This document shows, piece after piece, positions 34,028 to 46,289 of a stretch of DNA of 64,000 nucleotides. The DNA is from Lophius americanus (taxonomy: Eukaryota > Chordata > Actinopteri > Lophiiformes > Lophiidae): positions 1,783,501-1,847,500 of the forward strand of contig JBBDHG010000015.1 in NCBI GenBank assembly GCA_037951165.1, written 5' to 3'. Every line of letters starts with the position of its first letter. The stretch's first letter is position 1. The translations under genes were made by a program, and so were the position numbers. The notes under the pieces are model-generated. The model was not told the DNA's origin. It worked only from the letters and a program-made list of their open reading frames with translations, and made no database searches.

Positions 34028-35025
34028 CTTGATTATCCTTATCCTCCAAGCAGATTTAGAAATCGGGGACCGACACACTAATATACGCCGAAAGACCTGC
34101 GGATTTCACAGATAAATTAATCATTGAAACCACTTGGCAAAAGTGTGGGTACTAAAGTTCTGCAAAGTTCATATTTGTTTTTTTTTGTTTTTGTCAAAGG
34201 CAATCATCTGCAGAAATCAATTGAATAAACAAAATACATTATATTTCTGTAAGTCTGCTCAGACTCATCCCAGTACATACAAAACAAGAATCAGACAAGC
34301 AGCTTTCAGGTGACCCTTGCACGGCAGTCGGGTCATGGGCCAGCTGCCACTGAGCTCCTAATCACATGAATGGTTGACACGAGTCTGACACCAAAGCAGT
34401 TATCTTTATATTATTCAAATGATCTTCCTCACCTGATGCTGGATGTCCTCAGGACGAGACTCTTATCCATGTTCTGAGCATTCAGACTTCTTTAGATTTT
34501 TTTTTAACATATATTTTGCTATTTTTTATACATTTCTTTAAATCATTATAATTTAAATTATATATAAAAAAAAGTGCCATTTTATCCTGATATCATAAAT
34601 ATGTGTACCATATTTCATCATTATGGGGAAATGGGGTCCTTCATTTAAAAAGAGGGGGTTCTGTATATCCATTTTACACAGATTCTGGTCACAAATGCAA
34701 AATGCAATGACTGACATGTTTACAATTTTTTTGTTTTTGAACATTGTGAAGCCCCACAAAAGGCAAATCATTTACAGGAACAATAATTAGAAGATGATTA
34801 GGTTTTTATTTCTGTTAGTGATCATTAAAGATTCTTTTTTTGTTTCAGCACTTCATCAGATCCAAACTTTGACCTCCTAGGGGTCAATAACCTTCTGTGG
34901 GTTTGAACACTGGTCAGCCATGCAGGCGTTTGTGTGGCAAAGATTAAGAGGTCGACTCAAGCGGGCAGTTTTGGTGCTTTTACATCCTGAAAGCTTTAAT
35001 CAACATGGACACTGGCTCACACATT
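34028..35025. other. Upstream region of the sushi gene
   Basis: No coding exon supported. If transcription of the sushi gene starts nearby, its promoter lies in 34030-34300, but no clear TATA or CCAAT pair was seen. 34290-34460 is non-repetitive; 34500-34790 is AT-rich. Confidence 0.35.
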
Positions 35026-35029
35026 TCCT

Positions 35030-35640
35030 TCCTGCACACCTCAACTCTCCCCACTACAATGGCCTCTAATCTAGCTCTGTAGAGCAATCATTAACTGGCT
35101 GATTCCACTGTGGCTGAGATGGTTGGAATAAAAAGAGAGAGGAATGTAAGGTGGCGAGCGGAGGAGGTGCCTGTAATTGATACCGGGGCCAGTAATTAGG
35201 CAGGCCCCGTGTTAAAGTGTCATGACTTTGGGAGAGCCATTTAGCCTGCTAATGAGTCTCTAACAGTTTATTGATGCCACTTCTCCCATCACTTTTCTGA
35301 CGCTCGCTTCCCTTCAGCCCATTTTTCCCTCTGCCCTGTGGGACTCCCCGAGCAACCATTGTCGCTAATTAATTGAAATTAGGACACATCAAATGCATTC
35401 CAACTTTTCTCATATGAGCAGAAGTACCTAAGGGAACGCAATTCCAATTTAGAAACTTGGGGATTTCTGGTACGCCCCTTGAACGCCGTTAAATGGGGGC
35501 TTTTAATATGGGTCCAGGGCACTAATGCTTGTGAGTAATAGACACTTTTCTAGGGGCCATTGTGGCCCTTATTGTCCAACTCCATTCACTATGATTTAGA
35601 GGCATTTCCAGCAACGTGCTAGCATAGTTCTTTCTTGACT
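35030..35640. other. Strong candidate conserved non-coding element
   Basis: About 600 bases of non-repetitive, balanced sequence rich in homeodomain-like cores: 'gcctgtaattgatacc', 'agtaattaggca', 'cctgctaatgagtc' and 'ctaattaattgaaattag'. Other notable words are 'gccatttagcctgc', 'ggggcttttaatatgggt' and 'ttattgtccaactccattca'. No reading frame with protein-like features spans it. A GC stem brackets one TAATTA core (see 35184-35209). This is the texture of vertebrate developmental enhancers. Regulatory function is inference. Confidence 0.45.
35184..35209. repeat. GC stem around a TAATTA core
   Basis: 'cggggcc' and 'ggccccg' form a perfect 7-base inverted pair with a 12-base loop 'agtaattaggca'. 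It lies inside the 35030-35640 block. Confidence 0.8.
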
Positions 35641-36224
35641 TGTTCGCCTCAGGACCCGTTTTCCCCCAGTGTCTCTGCCAATTGTGTTGTGAAAGACTTG
35701 TGATTACAGAATGTCTGTTGCCCTCTCCTCAGCCGTCAGGTCGTTTGGTAAACTGCTCCAGGATCCCGTTCTTACGAATCCCATTTGGAAAATCTTTCCA
35801 TGAAAGAAAAGACTCAGGGTAACTTAATTGTCCTAGCACAAAGTTGGGTCAAACAAGGAGATATAGTCTCAACTTCTTGGTGTGTTCACAAACATTCGCC
35901 GTGCCGCCAAAATATATCCAAGTCGCTGCAAAGCCATGAGTAAACATGATGGAAGTAGGAGGAAAGATTTGGCAGAGTGTGTATTTGGTGTCTTTGGAAA
36001 GAAAGGGCAGAAATGATCATATTTGTTGCTTAAGTTCACTGATACGAATAAAGTCAAATTATGGCTCATCGAGATTAACAGGTGTAAAGGGATTTTAATG
36101 ATGTCTATACTGTATGCCGTGTAAAATGGAAATTTGAAATGGTTTATTTGCATTTCTTTGGCGTCAAATCAGCATTACACAATACACAGAGAACATATAC
36201 ACAAGTAGATATATAGAACAATAT
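35641..36224. other. Unannotated interval
   Basis: Non-repetitive, moderately AT-rich. Small open frames on both strands lack recognisable domains. Confidence 0.4.
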
Positions 36225-36320
36225 GTCCATCACCATCACTTATGATGGCTAATCCTTGCAGGGCAACACGGGGCTGGAGCCTATTACAGCTGACATTGGG
36301 CAAGTGGCAGGACTCAACGT
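36225..36320 (+). repeat. Dispersed fish repeat core ('cagctgacattgggc')
   Basis: 'gggctggagcctattacagc' followed by 'tgacattgggcaagtggcag' is the conserved core of a very common fish interspersed repeat. The second copy in this window is at 43040-43120. Class not assigned. Confidence 0.65.
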
Positions 36321-36414
36321 AAACAAAAAAAAATGTTGAAATTACTCATTTACCAGGAATCATTACAATTTAGTCAAACGGTTGCTGGAAATATACAAAT
36401 ACGAATCCAGATAC

Positions 36415-37040
36415 ACGATATTTCTGAAAGTCTGTTTTATTAAGGAATCGTCATCGTCACCGCCGCGTCCGTCAAAGATTCTTTTTGTTAAGGCGATAAC
36501 TCAAAAAACAATCAAGGATCATTTTCAAATTTTATGACCCCATAGGCTTTAGTACGAACAAGAACTGGATTGATTTTTGGATTGGTTGGTTTCATATTTC
36601 TCCCACTAGGGGAGCTCAATCTACAAATTTTTCGGCTCATAATTTCTCAATCGTACGATTTCTATGAATCAACTCCAGAAAATCTATCTCTTGTAAATCA
36701 TATTTTACTCTAATAGTTAATATTTTACTCACTAGGGGAAGCTTTATTGTTTTATTTTTTTTACGAAAAAAATGTTTTTCATTTTGCTACTTCCAAACCA
36801 TTAGTCTAATTGTGGCGGATTTAAGTTCATTTAAATTTACACAAGGGAAGCGATCTTTTATTTCTGAGCTCAGGAAAAAAAAAATGGTTTACTGTATTTA
36901 TATTCATATTGACTCTCTATGTCTTCTTATCTTAGCGCCTATTGCTGACCTCATAGAAATAGTTAGGTTGAGTCAATAAGGACTGTTTGAGATTGTTAAC
37001 GACTGGGGGAGAGAACGCATGCAAACATAGGGAACGCTCC
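36415..37040 (-). mobile_element. Unnamed TIR repeat family, copy 7
   Basis: Reverse-oriented, about 0.62 kb. Begins 'gatatttctgaaagtctg' and 'ttattaaggaatcgtcatcg' (inverted right end), then 'gcgataactcaaaaaac', 'ttgatttttggattgg', 'cccactaggggagctc', 'tttctcaatcgtacgatttc', 'tcactaggggaagcttt', 'gacctcatagaaatagttag' and 'aggttgagtcaataag'. The whole order mirrors copies 1, 3 and 5. Confidence 0.8.
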
Positions 37041-38364
37041 ACACAGGAACGCCTCAGGTTGGCATTAGAACCCCGAACCCCGGGTGACACCAGTCCTGGA
37101 GTCCTGCACAGAGTCAGCTCTGAACATGGCGCCACCTGATCTGTGAAACAATTTGATCCAGGATGTTGTGAGCCTCCACTACCTCCTATTATTCGACCAT
37201 TTCATCTGTTTCTTTTTCTTACGAGTGGTCCATAGCCTGGAGCAGTTCTAAGTCCAAGCTGGGCTGCCTTCCTGGGGAAGAGATGATCCAAACCCTGGAC
37301 TGTACTTACGGATTGTGTTTTTAGTCTGCTCAAGGAAAGAGAAGTAATATTTCAACAATAAAACATGAAAAAATACCAGTCCAAAACAAAAATGTGGCAA
37401 GTTTGAAGGCAGCACCGCCCCCTGCCTTTGAATGTGTAGCAGAAGCCTTAATAATATCAGAATAGCTGAAGTATTTCAAACCCAGTGTCATTCCCAGGTT
37501 GTCAGATCCTGGAATTCTGTCACATCCATCTTTCTGTCATCCAGACGCAGAAGGTGCCCTTTAGCATCTGGCTGAGAAGCTTGCATCATAACAGAAGAAA
37601 GAAAGTCCAAAGATGAGAAGCAGCTCTATCTAACTATCTGGGAGGAGAAGAGGTTGGTAGTTTCTATGCAGAAGGAGGCCTATGTCTGCATCTGAAGGCC
37701 GAATGCAAAATGACAGTGTCCCATTTCAAAGGTTCCTTCTTATGTGGGCCAGAAATGCAGTTTATTTTTTCTGTAGCCAAGAAGCATTCATACACAGATG
37801 ATCACCGCCGGGATGTTTCTGGCTAGAAAAAAGGGACTTATACAAAATTGGTCACTTGGTTTTCACATTATGGCTAATTTATCTATGTTTGTTTCCTTTC
37901 TTTGTGTCCGCATTTCTTTAATCAGGCAACCATCTTCTTTAGTTGATAAAGAAAATGCTGCAAAAAGCTTTTCACTTTGAACTGCAGAAACTTAACAGAT
38001 TGACTCGAAAATCAAAAGAAAGAAGCCAAATAATCTATAAAAAAATCAAATTGTCTATGTTGAGAAAGAAAATCTAGAATCAAAGGGCTAAATAAAGATT
38101 TTACATATGTTTGCGTACTTTTTGCCGAGTTTTAAGGTCCATTACTACAGTGACCAACAGCGGAAAATGTGCTGCCGCTGAAGGAAACGCATGCAATTAT
38201 TGTTGTACGCAATATGTTGATCAAGGTTTTATTCACATGACTGCATGATCCAGAAGGAAAATGAAGAGTCCGAAATATGATGAAAAACAATGAATGGAGA
38301 TATTAAATTCCGATACGTTCAACTCTCTACAGGGAAGTTTTTTTGCACATTTGCAGAAGGTTTT
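37041..38364. other. Unannotated interval
   Basis: No gene or named repeat supported. 37140-37330 and 37480-37720 are balanced, non-repetitive stretches. Confidence 0.4.
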
Positions 38365-38760
38365 CTTAATGTGCTGTGATATTTGAAGTATGTTTTCTTT
38401 GCGTTGTGATATTTGCTGCGTACTTCCGTCTTGTGTTATGATATTTGCAGCATGTTTTCTTAATGTGTTGTGATATTTGTAGCATGTTTTGTCTAAACGT
38501 TTAGTGATATTTGTTGTGTGTTTTCTTAATGCATTGTTATATATATATAGTGTGTTTTATTAATGTATTGTGATATTTGCCTCTTGTTTTCTTAATTTGT
38601 TGTGATATTTGTAGCGTTTTTTCTTAATTTGTTGTGATATTTGTTGCATGTTTTCTTAATGTACTGTGATATTTGCAGCGTGTTTCCTGCTTTTTTGTGA
38701 TATTTGTAGCGTGGTATCCTAATTTGTGCTGGTATTTTTTGCATGTTCTCCAAATGCTGT
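38365..38760. repeat. Minisatellite, about 33-base unit
   Basis: About twelve diverged units of 'tttcttaatgtgttgtgata' plus 'tttgtagcatgt', covering nearly 400 bases. Length varies by a few bases per unit; one unit contains an inserted TA run at 38539-38549. The minus frame 38592-38834 reads the array as a lysine/asparagine repeat and is not a gene. Confidence 0.9.
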
Positions 38761-39689
38761 ACTTGTGTTTTCAAAATTGACGAAGATGTATCCGTTAATT
38801 TCTTGTGTTTTGTCTCATTGCATGTGAATTTCATGATGTTTTCAGTTTCTGATCTCAGATTTAACGTGTTCGCCCCTGCATTTTACGTCTTATGTCAGCA
38901 AGAATTTTATATTAGCACCACTTGATTTGTTTATTAGTCAGGTTCACCTATCCTTGAAGACGGAGCTAGTTCTGTTGGAGTCCACATTAAAAACATGCGT
39001 AAATATATTAACTTACAGTCAGCACCAACGAACACATGAGAAAACATGCAATGGTAATCGTAGTCATAGATATTATAAACTGTAACTATCGCAATTGTTG
39101 GAGTAAAAATAACTCAATTAAGTCAAGATACTACAGAAGTATCTTGTAAAACTACAAGAAGTAAAACTACAGATCTTAATCGTCATCGTTATACAACAAC
39201 AGAAAGCGACTCTTGGAGTTAGTAGCATGTGAAAAATGAAACAGAGACATTACACAAAAAGAAAAGAAATGAATGTGAGAAAGAGAAATCTCACTTTAAC
39301 AGCAGGGTTTGCTCTTTGATAATAACAATTAGAGACAGATGTCAACAAAACATTAAACAGGAGGGTGTAAAAATAAAGTAAAGTAAAGACCAGGGAAGGC
39401 CCCCATATTTATTCATAAAAACAGTTAGACATAATTACATTTTTGTCGCTCGTAATTTTTAATGACACATCAAATATGAAATTAAACTGTGAATATTTTT
39501 CCCATCTTTCCTCAGAAACAACACTTTTTCTTTACTTTTTTGAAATTCCTTTCTCGCAGAGGAAAACTTGCATGTAAACTTTTGGGTGTACTGCTCCTTT
39601 AATACAATCGGTGAAGGATTTCAGCGACTACGGTGAATGAAACGTGCAACATTACACATTTACAGATGTTCTCTTTTTTAGTGCTTCCT
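38761..39689. other. AT-rich interval
   Basis: No supported feature. Confidence 0.4.
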
Positions 39690-39880
39690 TGCAGCCGGAC
39701 CGCGGCTAGAATCAGCCGTACGTGGAAAATTAAAGCGGGCAGCGCAGCACCGGGCGTACAGCTCCGCTGGGGCTGAATGAAAACGGAGCCGTATGTCTTC
39801 TTTAAAAGTCAATCTCTCCCTCTTGTGTACTGATTAAGAGGCCTTATTGGCATGTACATCTGTATTAACACGGCCATCAG
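39690..39880. other. Candidate conserved non-coding block
   Basis: Non-repetitive and GC-richer ('ccgcggctagaatcagccgt', 'gcgcagcaccgggcgtacag', 'gaggccttattggcatgtac') with no protein-like frame. It directly precedes a GT microsatellite. Inference only. Confidence 0.3.
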
Positions 39881-39891
39881 TGACCCTCTGA

Positions 39892-39967
39892 GTGTGTGTG
39901 TGTTTGTGTGCATGTGTGTGAATGTGTGAATGGGTGTGCGTGCATGCGTGTGTGTGTGTGTGTGTGT
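39892..39967. repeat. Interrupted (GT)n microsatellite
   Basis: GT tract with 'catgtg', 'aatgtg' and 'gcgtgcatgc' interruptions, then a purer right part. Confidence 0.9.
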
Positions 39968-40289
39968 CTGGCGAAGCGCCGCCTGATTGATTCACAAAAG
40001 GAAAGGGCTGCTTCACGCTTGTCACCGGGACTCAGAGGGTTGAAGACCCCTGAGGGTGCAGAGTGGGACTCCAGACCCGCCCAGTCAGATCCCGGGCACC
40101 CAGCAGGAGAAAAGAGCTCACCCCCTTGTCCACCTTACCCAATCGCACACACACACAGAAAACACACAACCACACCACAGGGACTAGGATTAACCCAAGA
40201 GAGGACCACAATAGGCGCACATGTCCCCTCCCTCCCCTCCCCTCAGCCGGACTGGCCTCATTCAGGTCCTCAGTTCCTCCCCATCCTAA

Positions 40290-40480
40290 CAGGGATTAGG
40301 CTTAATGAACTGGAAGGAGTTAACAATAAATGAATCAGCGCCTATAAGCAGCCTCCTAATTCCATTTTGTGTCGTGCCGCTTTTCTTTCCTCCCTTTTCT
40401 GTTTGAACACAAGGTGTAATCCACTTGACTATCAAAGGTGCAGGGAGAGCATGAATTGAAACTAGCCTCCACACGTGCAC
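40290..40480. other. Candidate conserved non-coding block
   Basis: 'gggattaggcttaatgaact', 'cagcctcctaattccatttt' and 'ggtgtaatccacttgac' contain bicoid-type GGATTA/TAATCC and TAAT cores in a non-repetitive context. The frame 39896-40333 is opened by the microsatellite and is not supported as a gene. Confidence 0.3.
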
Positions 40481-40559
40481 ATGCACGTGCACGCACACCG
40501 CCACCTGCCGCTAGTGCAGCTTGCTGATACCATCTGCTACCATCAATACTGACTCTGGA

Positions 40560-40588
<29 letters not shown>
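40560..40588. repeat. (CA)n microsatellite
   Basis: Pure CA tract of about 29 bases. Confidence 0.95.
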
Positions 40589-40594
<6 letters not shown>

Positions 40595-41027
40595 GAAAGT
40601 ATTTTTTTTCTTTCTACATTTTTCTCTAATTAAAGCATTTCATAACTCGTTCAAAGAAGCTACTGAAGAGTGGAATAGCTAATTAAATGCATTATTATTG
40701 GATGCAGCGTACTGTATAGCCAGTGTTGATGTAGCCTACAGGGGGAATGTAATATGTTTGTTGTTTCTCGTCGCAACAGCACATTTTGGGGCGCATTTTT
40801 TAATTTCCTCTGTAATTATGCCATTGTCACTGGTCTGCTTTATATTTATATTTTTTTTCCAAGAAATGTTTCGACATCTCAGTTTGAAATCAACATGTTA
40901 TTTTGGTGATTTACAACTCAATTAGGTCCGTCACAAGTTGCACAAGAAGCGATAAAAGAGAGAAATACAGGCTTGATGATCTTTTTGCGTTCTGTTTATG
41001 TGGGTTTATAACTTACTGTTTGTGCAG

Positions 41028-41040
41028 GTGTGTGCGTGTG

Positions 41041-41075
<35 letters not shown>
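41028..41075. repeat. (GT)n microsatellite
   Basis: GT tract with one TTT interruption. A strand-reversed CA tract follows at 41219. Confidence 0.95.
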
Positions 41076-41218
41076 GCACTTGTGTGTCTCGACGCATCAG
41101 TTCGCTGAGCTCCTTGCCTGCATCAGTGTGTCATTCATTGTATTGACTCTGGTCTCCAAGGAAAGACCTGTGCATTCCTCTTCCCTGCCCATGTTTTTTA
41201 ATTGGAGCGGCTCTAGTG

Positions 41219-41266
41219 ACACACACACGCACACATGCACACACACGTCACACACTTACACACATA
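41219..41266. repeat. Interrupted (CA)n microsatellite
   Basis: CA tract with 'cgcac', 'atgcac' and 'cgtcac' interruptions, inverted relative to 41028-41075. Confidence 0.9.
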
Positions 41267-43039
41267 CTGCTTAGTTCTTCGTACCGTCATCTGACAAACA
41301 TTTAAATTGGTTAATTATAGCGTAAACCATTCAATTTTAAGTTGTTTTAATGGAATTGAGAGAATATGCATGAAGGGATGGAATGATGGACAATGAAAAG
41401 AAAAAGGTAGACACAATTTGTTTTCCAGGGGGGAAAAAAAGCCACAACAACTAGTACAAAATAAATTCAAATGTTGTAAAGATATTTTCCTTCCTATAGA
41501 AGTCATTTTATAAGCAATGTATAATCTTCAAATGAGTATAGGGACATAATGGACAACACGTAATTATTAAAGCAATGTAATTACAGTTTAGTAGCTTGCT
41601 GGAAGTTCAAATATCCAAGAAGATACATCATTGTGATTTGTGTTGTGAAACTTCTAACTATATTTTAGGCCTTAAATGGAGAAAAAAGTTGATTTTTCTT
41701 TTCTTTTCTATTATGAGATTGTGGGTAAAAACGTGTCTAAAATCAGTGGGTAGTCTACGATGTGTATCCTTTGAAAAAACAGTTTTCTTTAATGCGTTCT
41801 TAATGTAAAAGAGCTTAAAGCTTTCAGGTTTGATAAGTTTTGCTTTGTTTTCCATTCGATTCAGACATTGGATACATTTTGATCTATGATCATATGTAAG
41901 ATAAAGGCTAAGTTATTATGTTTACCGTTTGTTTTGGAAGTGGAATTTAATTAGTTTTTTATTTGATTTATTCTTTTTTTCATTTCTTGAACTTGACGTT
42001 GTCGGAACAAAATGACAACGTACACAAAACAATGAAAAAGATTAAAAAACATGATGATGTTGATCCAGGTAATAATAAAAGTCAGAGGGAATATAGAAAA
42101 TTATAGAATATAACACAGTGTTTATTTTTTCTTCCTTATACCCGATGCATTTTTTCACTTAAAGTATATTAGCTGTCGTAAATATTGATTCTTTTTATAC
42201 CATTTTATGTCCTTTTCATATTAATTTGGAACTTACTTGACTGAATTAGTAATCCTGCATAACATGGCACATGTCTCATGTATAATGAAAAGTGGGGTAA
42301 TCTATTACATGTATAGAATTATGTCTAGTCTATTGTGCTTTGTTGGACATTGTAACATTTTTGGCTATCTGACTTTTATTATAATAATCTTGATACAACA
42401 CAATACATTAAACACTTTTTTATTGTTCAGTTGGATATTCAGAATCTGCAAAAAAAATATTTTTAAAAAATGCTTCAGTCGAATCACCATTCCTAATGAT
42501 CATTTTTATTTAGTTTGCCCATGATCATGGACGAAGGGTAACCTAATCTCGAAACGTATCACAATTCTCAAACAAAAGCAGCATGAACGCTGAGACAGAT
42601 AATATTCCATTATTATTTTTTTAAGGCCTTTTCCTATAATTATGATCGGCTCAGACATGGGCCTTCATTTCACGGTGGACGTCTCTACTTGTATCTTCCA
42701 CCCTCTGTACATCTTCATCTACCCAACTTCGAGGATTTCAGAGTCAGAGCAGTTTGTTTGCCTGTTTTTGTTCACTTGCTCAGATTAATGGATTTCTGCA
42801 ATGGTTTGCTACCTGTTTTTTCATTGACTTTCATTTTGAAAAAATCGAACAGAAAATCTGTACTGTTCCTGTTTCTAACTTTCTGTCCACTTAGTGTGAC
42901 TTGATGTAGGAAAGTGAAAAATGGGGGGGACAAGTTGTTGGTTTAGTCCCTCACCCTCTTTGCAGAGACCAGTAAGAGATAAGGTATAACAAGAAAAGTT
43001 ATTGATTTTTTATTTGCCATGTTTAACCAGTCACTCATA
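41267..43039. other. AT-rich, gene-free interval
   Basis: No gene supported. 42515-42600 has 'gatcatggacgaagggtaac' then 'ctaatctcgaaacgtat', related in form to the retroelement-like tails at 2535 and 21985. Confidence 0.4.
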
Positions 43040-43120
43040 CATTATCCATAACCCCTCATCCTGTCCAGGGTCGCGAGGTCTTAAGCCTATCCAAGCTGAC
43101 ATTGGGCGATAAGCGCGGTC
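43040..43120 (+). repeat. Dispersed fish repeat core ('cagctgacattgggc'), second copy
   Basis: 'cctcatcctgtccagggtcg' then 'cgaggtcttaagcctatcca' and 'agctgacattgggcgataag'. Same family as 36225-36320, with the left half better kept. Confidence 0.65.
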
Positions 43121-44644
43121 TTTTCAAGCAATACGCGTAACTGTCATGTCATAATAAACCCTAGTCTTGCAGAGCCAGAAGAAATGCACACAGATCCGCA
43201 GACCAATGAATGTTAGCATTCACCCTGACAGATAAATAGTTCTTCAAATGAGAAGAAAGAACATTCATTGTTTCCAGGTGCAGTCTGAATGTTTATTAAT
43301 TCAAATAATGTGGAGAAAAAATTGTACGTTGCCCAATGCTAACATTGGAATAGCCTATACATGCCAATGGAATTAGCCTTTATTTTCCACGTTCACACAT
43401 TACTTTTCCGTTACAGTGAAAACACAACTTCCTGTTTGATGTTTTTAGTTATTAAACATATTTGAGAAAAGGAAATTAATTTGAATATGTAAATAGTTAT
43501 TTATTTTGAAATATGAAACAACGTGAGTGTGAGCATAATATACATACTTTGAGTGTTTATTCATTTGCAAATGAAATTTTTTTTGACCTGTAAATAGTTA
43601 TTTATTTAGTTTGATTAATTTAAGTGGAAAAAAGCATATTAAAAGTTATTATCCGTTAATAATGCTTTTTTAATTTGTAAATAGATATTTATGTTGACCT
43701 AAGCTAGAAGATGGTTTTGGTGTCGTCAGCCCACTAAAATGATGCACCGTAGTGTCGCTGTTTTGCCATTTTCTTTTCCATTGCAAACAAACAAGGAAGA
43801 GTCTTGAATGGGCAACGATGGGGGTTTGAGGAAGTGGGCGGTGAGCGGGAATAAAGAATATAAAAATCACAGAATACATAATGGGTTGAGAAAGCATTCT
43901 CTGTCCAATCATCATTCATCCTAAAACATAAGATCAGGATGGTAGATTGGACAAGAATTTGTGAGACGTTGTAATCGGTTGTGATAAACCTTTGACATAC
44001 AAGAAGAAAAAGTCCTTTTGTAGGTTTTGTAACTTGGGACTAGTATTTATTGATACATTTTTTGCACTCTCCCTGGTCTAACTGAGGTGGTGGAGGACTC
44101 TCACTCTCACAGGGAATCACTTCTGAACTAACATGAGTGTCTGGGTCAGGGGCAGGTAGAGGCCATCTCCTGTCCTCACCTCCCTGAACCCTTTACTAAG
44201 ACTAACCCCCAAATGAACCTCCCTCCACCCAATCACAGCACCAGGAGGTCATATGTAATCGCTCTGCACTGAACCTCAGATGGCCTCCCTCCACTCAGAC
44301 CCATCCTCTGTCTGCTGAATGTGGACACACACAACCACACTGCACCACTGCTGCCTTTCTCTTTCAGCCACTCAGGTTTGTCGGGTTCTCCATTTGGGCC
44401 CAGACTAATCGACACAAATTTTTCAAAGAACATTCATTGTTCCCGAAAGATTCACACTTTCATTGTCCCTTGACAATATCTACTAGTAATTTGTGTGAAA
44501 CCTTGATTTCCTTCCTGCACCAACAGCTTTCTGACATTTTGAGATTAGAATGAAAAAAAAAACCTCACAAGTAAATACATGGTCAATTTGATTTGAAAGA
44601 GATAGTTTCTGGTTCTCATGACCATTTTTCATATTCTTGGAGAA
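43121..44644. other. Unannotated interval
   Basis: 43430-43690 shows a loose period around 'atatttgtaaatagttattt' (43485-43506, 43588-43607, 43673-43694), a weak internal repeat. 44080-44420 is C/A-rich and non-repetitive. No gene supported. Confidence 0.4.
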
Positions 44645-45640
44645 AGCATGTCTCACCCAGTGTCGATTGAGAAATTGTGTTATTACATGACAGAGAAGTA
44701 TGTGAGAAGGGTACGGGATATACATGACAGCAGGATGAGAGTGGTGAGGTCGCTAGTAGGAGTGACGGATGGGTTCAAGATGGAGGTGGGCCTGCACCAA
44801 TGGTCAACTCTGAGACCCTTCTTCTTTGCTATGGTGATTGACAGGCGGACAGATGAGGTCAAACAATAGTGTGCAAAAACTATTATGATTGTGATCAGTT
44901 GCCAAAGCAGGGAGCAGGTCGAGCAAAACCTAGAGATGTGGAGGTATGAGCTAGAGAGTGGAAGAAAGAAGGTGGGTCACAGCAAGACAGAATCTATGTG
45001 AGTGAATGAAAGGGAAGCAGGAGAAATGGTGATGAAGGTGCAGGAGTTTTAAGTACTTGGGATAATCTGATCAGAGTTACAGGGAGTGTGGAAAAGCGGT
45101 GAATAAGTAAGTACAAGCAAGGCGGCGCGAGTGGGGAAGAGTGTCAAAAGTTATCTGTGACAGAAGAGTAGCAGAAGAGTGAAGGGAAAGGTTTACAAGA
45201 TGGTAGTGAGAGAAGCTCTGCTGTTTGGTTTAGAGATTGCAGCTCTGACCAAAAGACTGGAAGCAGAGCTGGAGGTGGAAGATTTGAAGACGTTAGGATG
45301 TTCTTTGGGAAAGACGAGGATGGACAGGATTAGAAACGAGCAAATCCGAGGGACATCCTAGGTTAGACGTCTTGGAAACAAAGTAAGAGAGGAAAGATTG
45401 AGATGGCTTGGGCATGTGAAGAGGAGTGATACTAGATCGGTCGAATGATGCTGAGATTAGAGATGCCAGGCAGGAGAACAAGGCGACCAGGCGAACAAGA
45501 TTTCTGGACGGTGTGAGAGGAAATGCAGTTGTTTGGTGGGGCAGAGGAAGATGCAGAGGACAAGGCAAGGTGGAAGCAGTTGATCCTCTATGGTCAATCT
45601 TAGAGGGAACAGCCAGAAGAAGAAGAATCAGAAGAAGAAG
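44645..45640 (+). mobile_element. RTE-type LINE, RT domain to 3' coding end, decayed
   Basis: Translation in shifting frames follows the RTE-like fish LINE polyprotein from mid-RT to its C-terminus: EKLCYYMTEKYVRRVRDIHD (44669 on), VEVGLHQ-like 'KMEVGLHQWSTLRPFFFAMV', 'SREQVEQNLEMWRYELESG', 'KYLG' near 45050, 'IKGKVYKMVVREALLFGLE' (45174 on), 'MDRIRNEQIRG', 'RLRWLGHVKR' and the arginine-rich tail with 'GRGRCRGQGKVEAVDPLWSI'. It ends in 'agccagaagaagaagaatc'. The catalytic FADD block is replaced by frameshifted sequence (about 44870-44900) and stops occur, so it is dead. The upstream half of the element (endonuclease) is absent. A second copy in opposite orientation is at 47395-48150. Confidence 0.85.
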
Positions 45641-46289
45641 ATGCCCACATATCCTTTGCTACATTTAATTGACGATGCTTAGTTTGCTGCGGAGGAATCA
45701 GTAAGTGTACTCTAGTTACAATGTTCAACAAGATTCATCTGAGGATGGCATAACGAATCCATCAGAATGATCTCTGTTCATCCGTTGAGCCAAGAGTGAT
45801 TTTTAAAGTAATTTATATTAGATATCAATGCAGAAAAAGATAAGGAATGAAACTACAGACCCCATTCTTAATCCTGATTGGTTGATTGTTCTGGATGAGG
45901 ATTGTTAACTCTCAATGATGTAATTGAGTTTTAGAATGAAGTGATTGTACTCAAAACCACAAGTGGGAATTCCAACTCATTTTGATTGCATCACAAATAC
46001 AAAAACTGCCTCTTGTTGCTTCACACTTTCAAATACAATCATGATAAGACATTGATATAGATTAATTTTACTCTATCCATAGAAACCACTTCTTTGCATT
46101 TCAACTTCTGATTTATTTTCAAACCAAATAGTAAGGGGATGATATTTTTTTTTTCTTTGAATTTTAATGAAAAAAAGGAAAATACAGCTGTAAGATTCAA
46201 CCAACCGTTTCTCTTCTGTCAAATCCAAAGCTGAAATTCTAAGATGAGAATTTATCCTCCCTTTAAAAGGGAACTGAAACCTCTATACC
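45641..46289. other. AT-rich interval
   Basis: No supported feature. Confidence 0.4.

Noticed and set aside
39896..40333. 145-codon plus frame
   Set aside because: It begins inside the GT tract and continues through proline-rich unique sequence with no domain or splice support.
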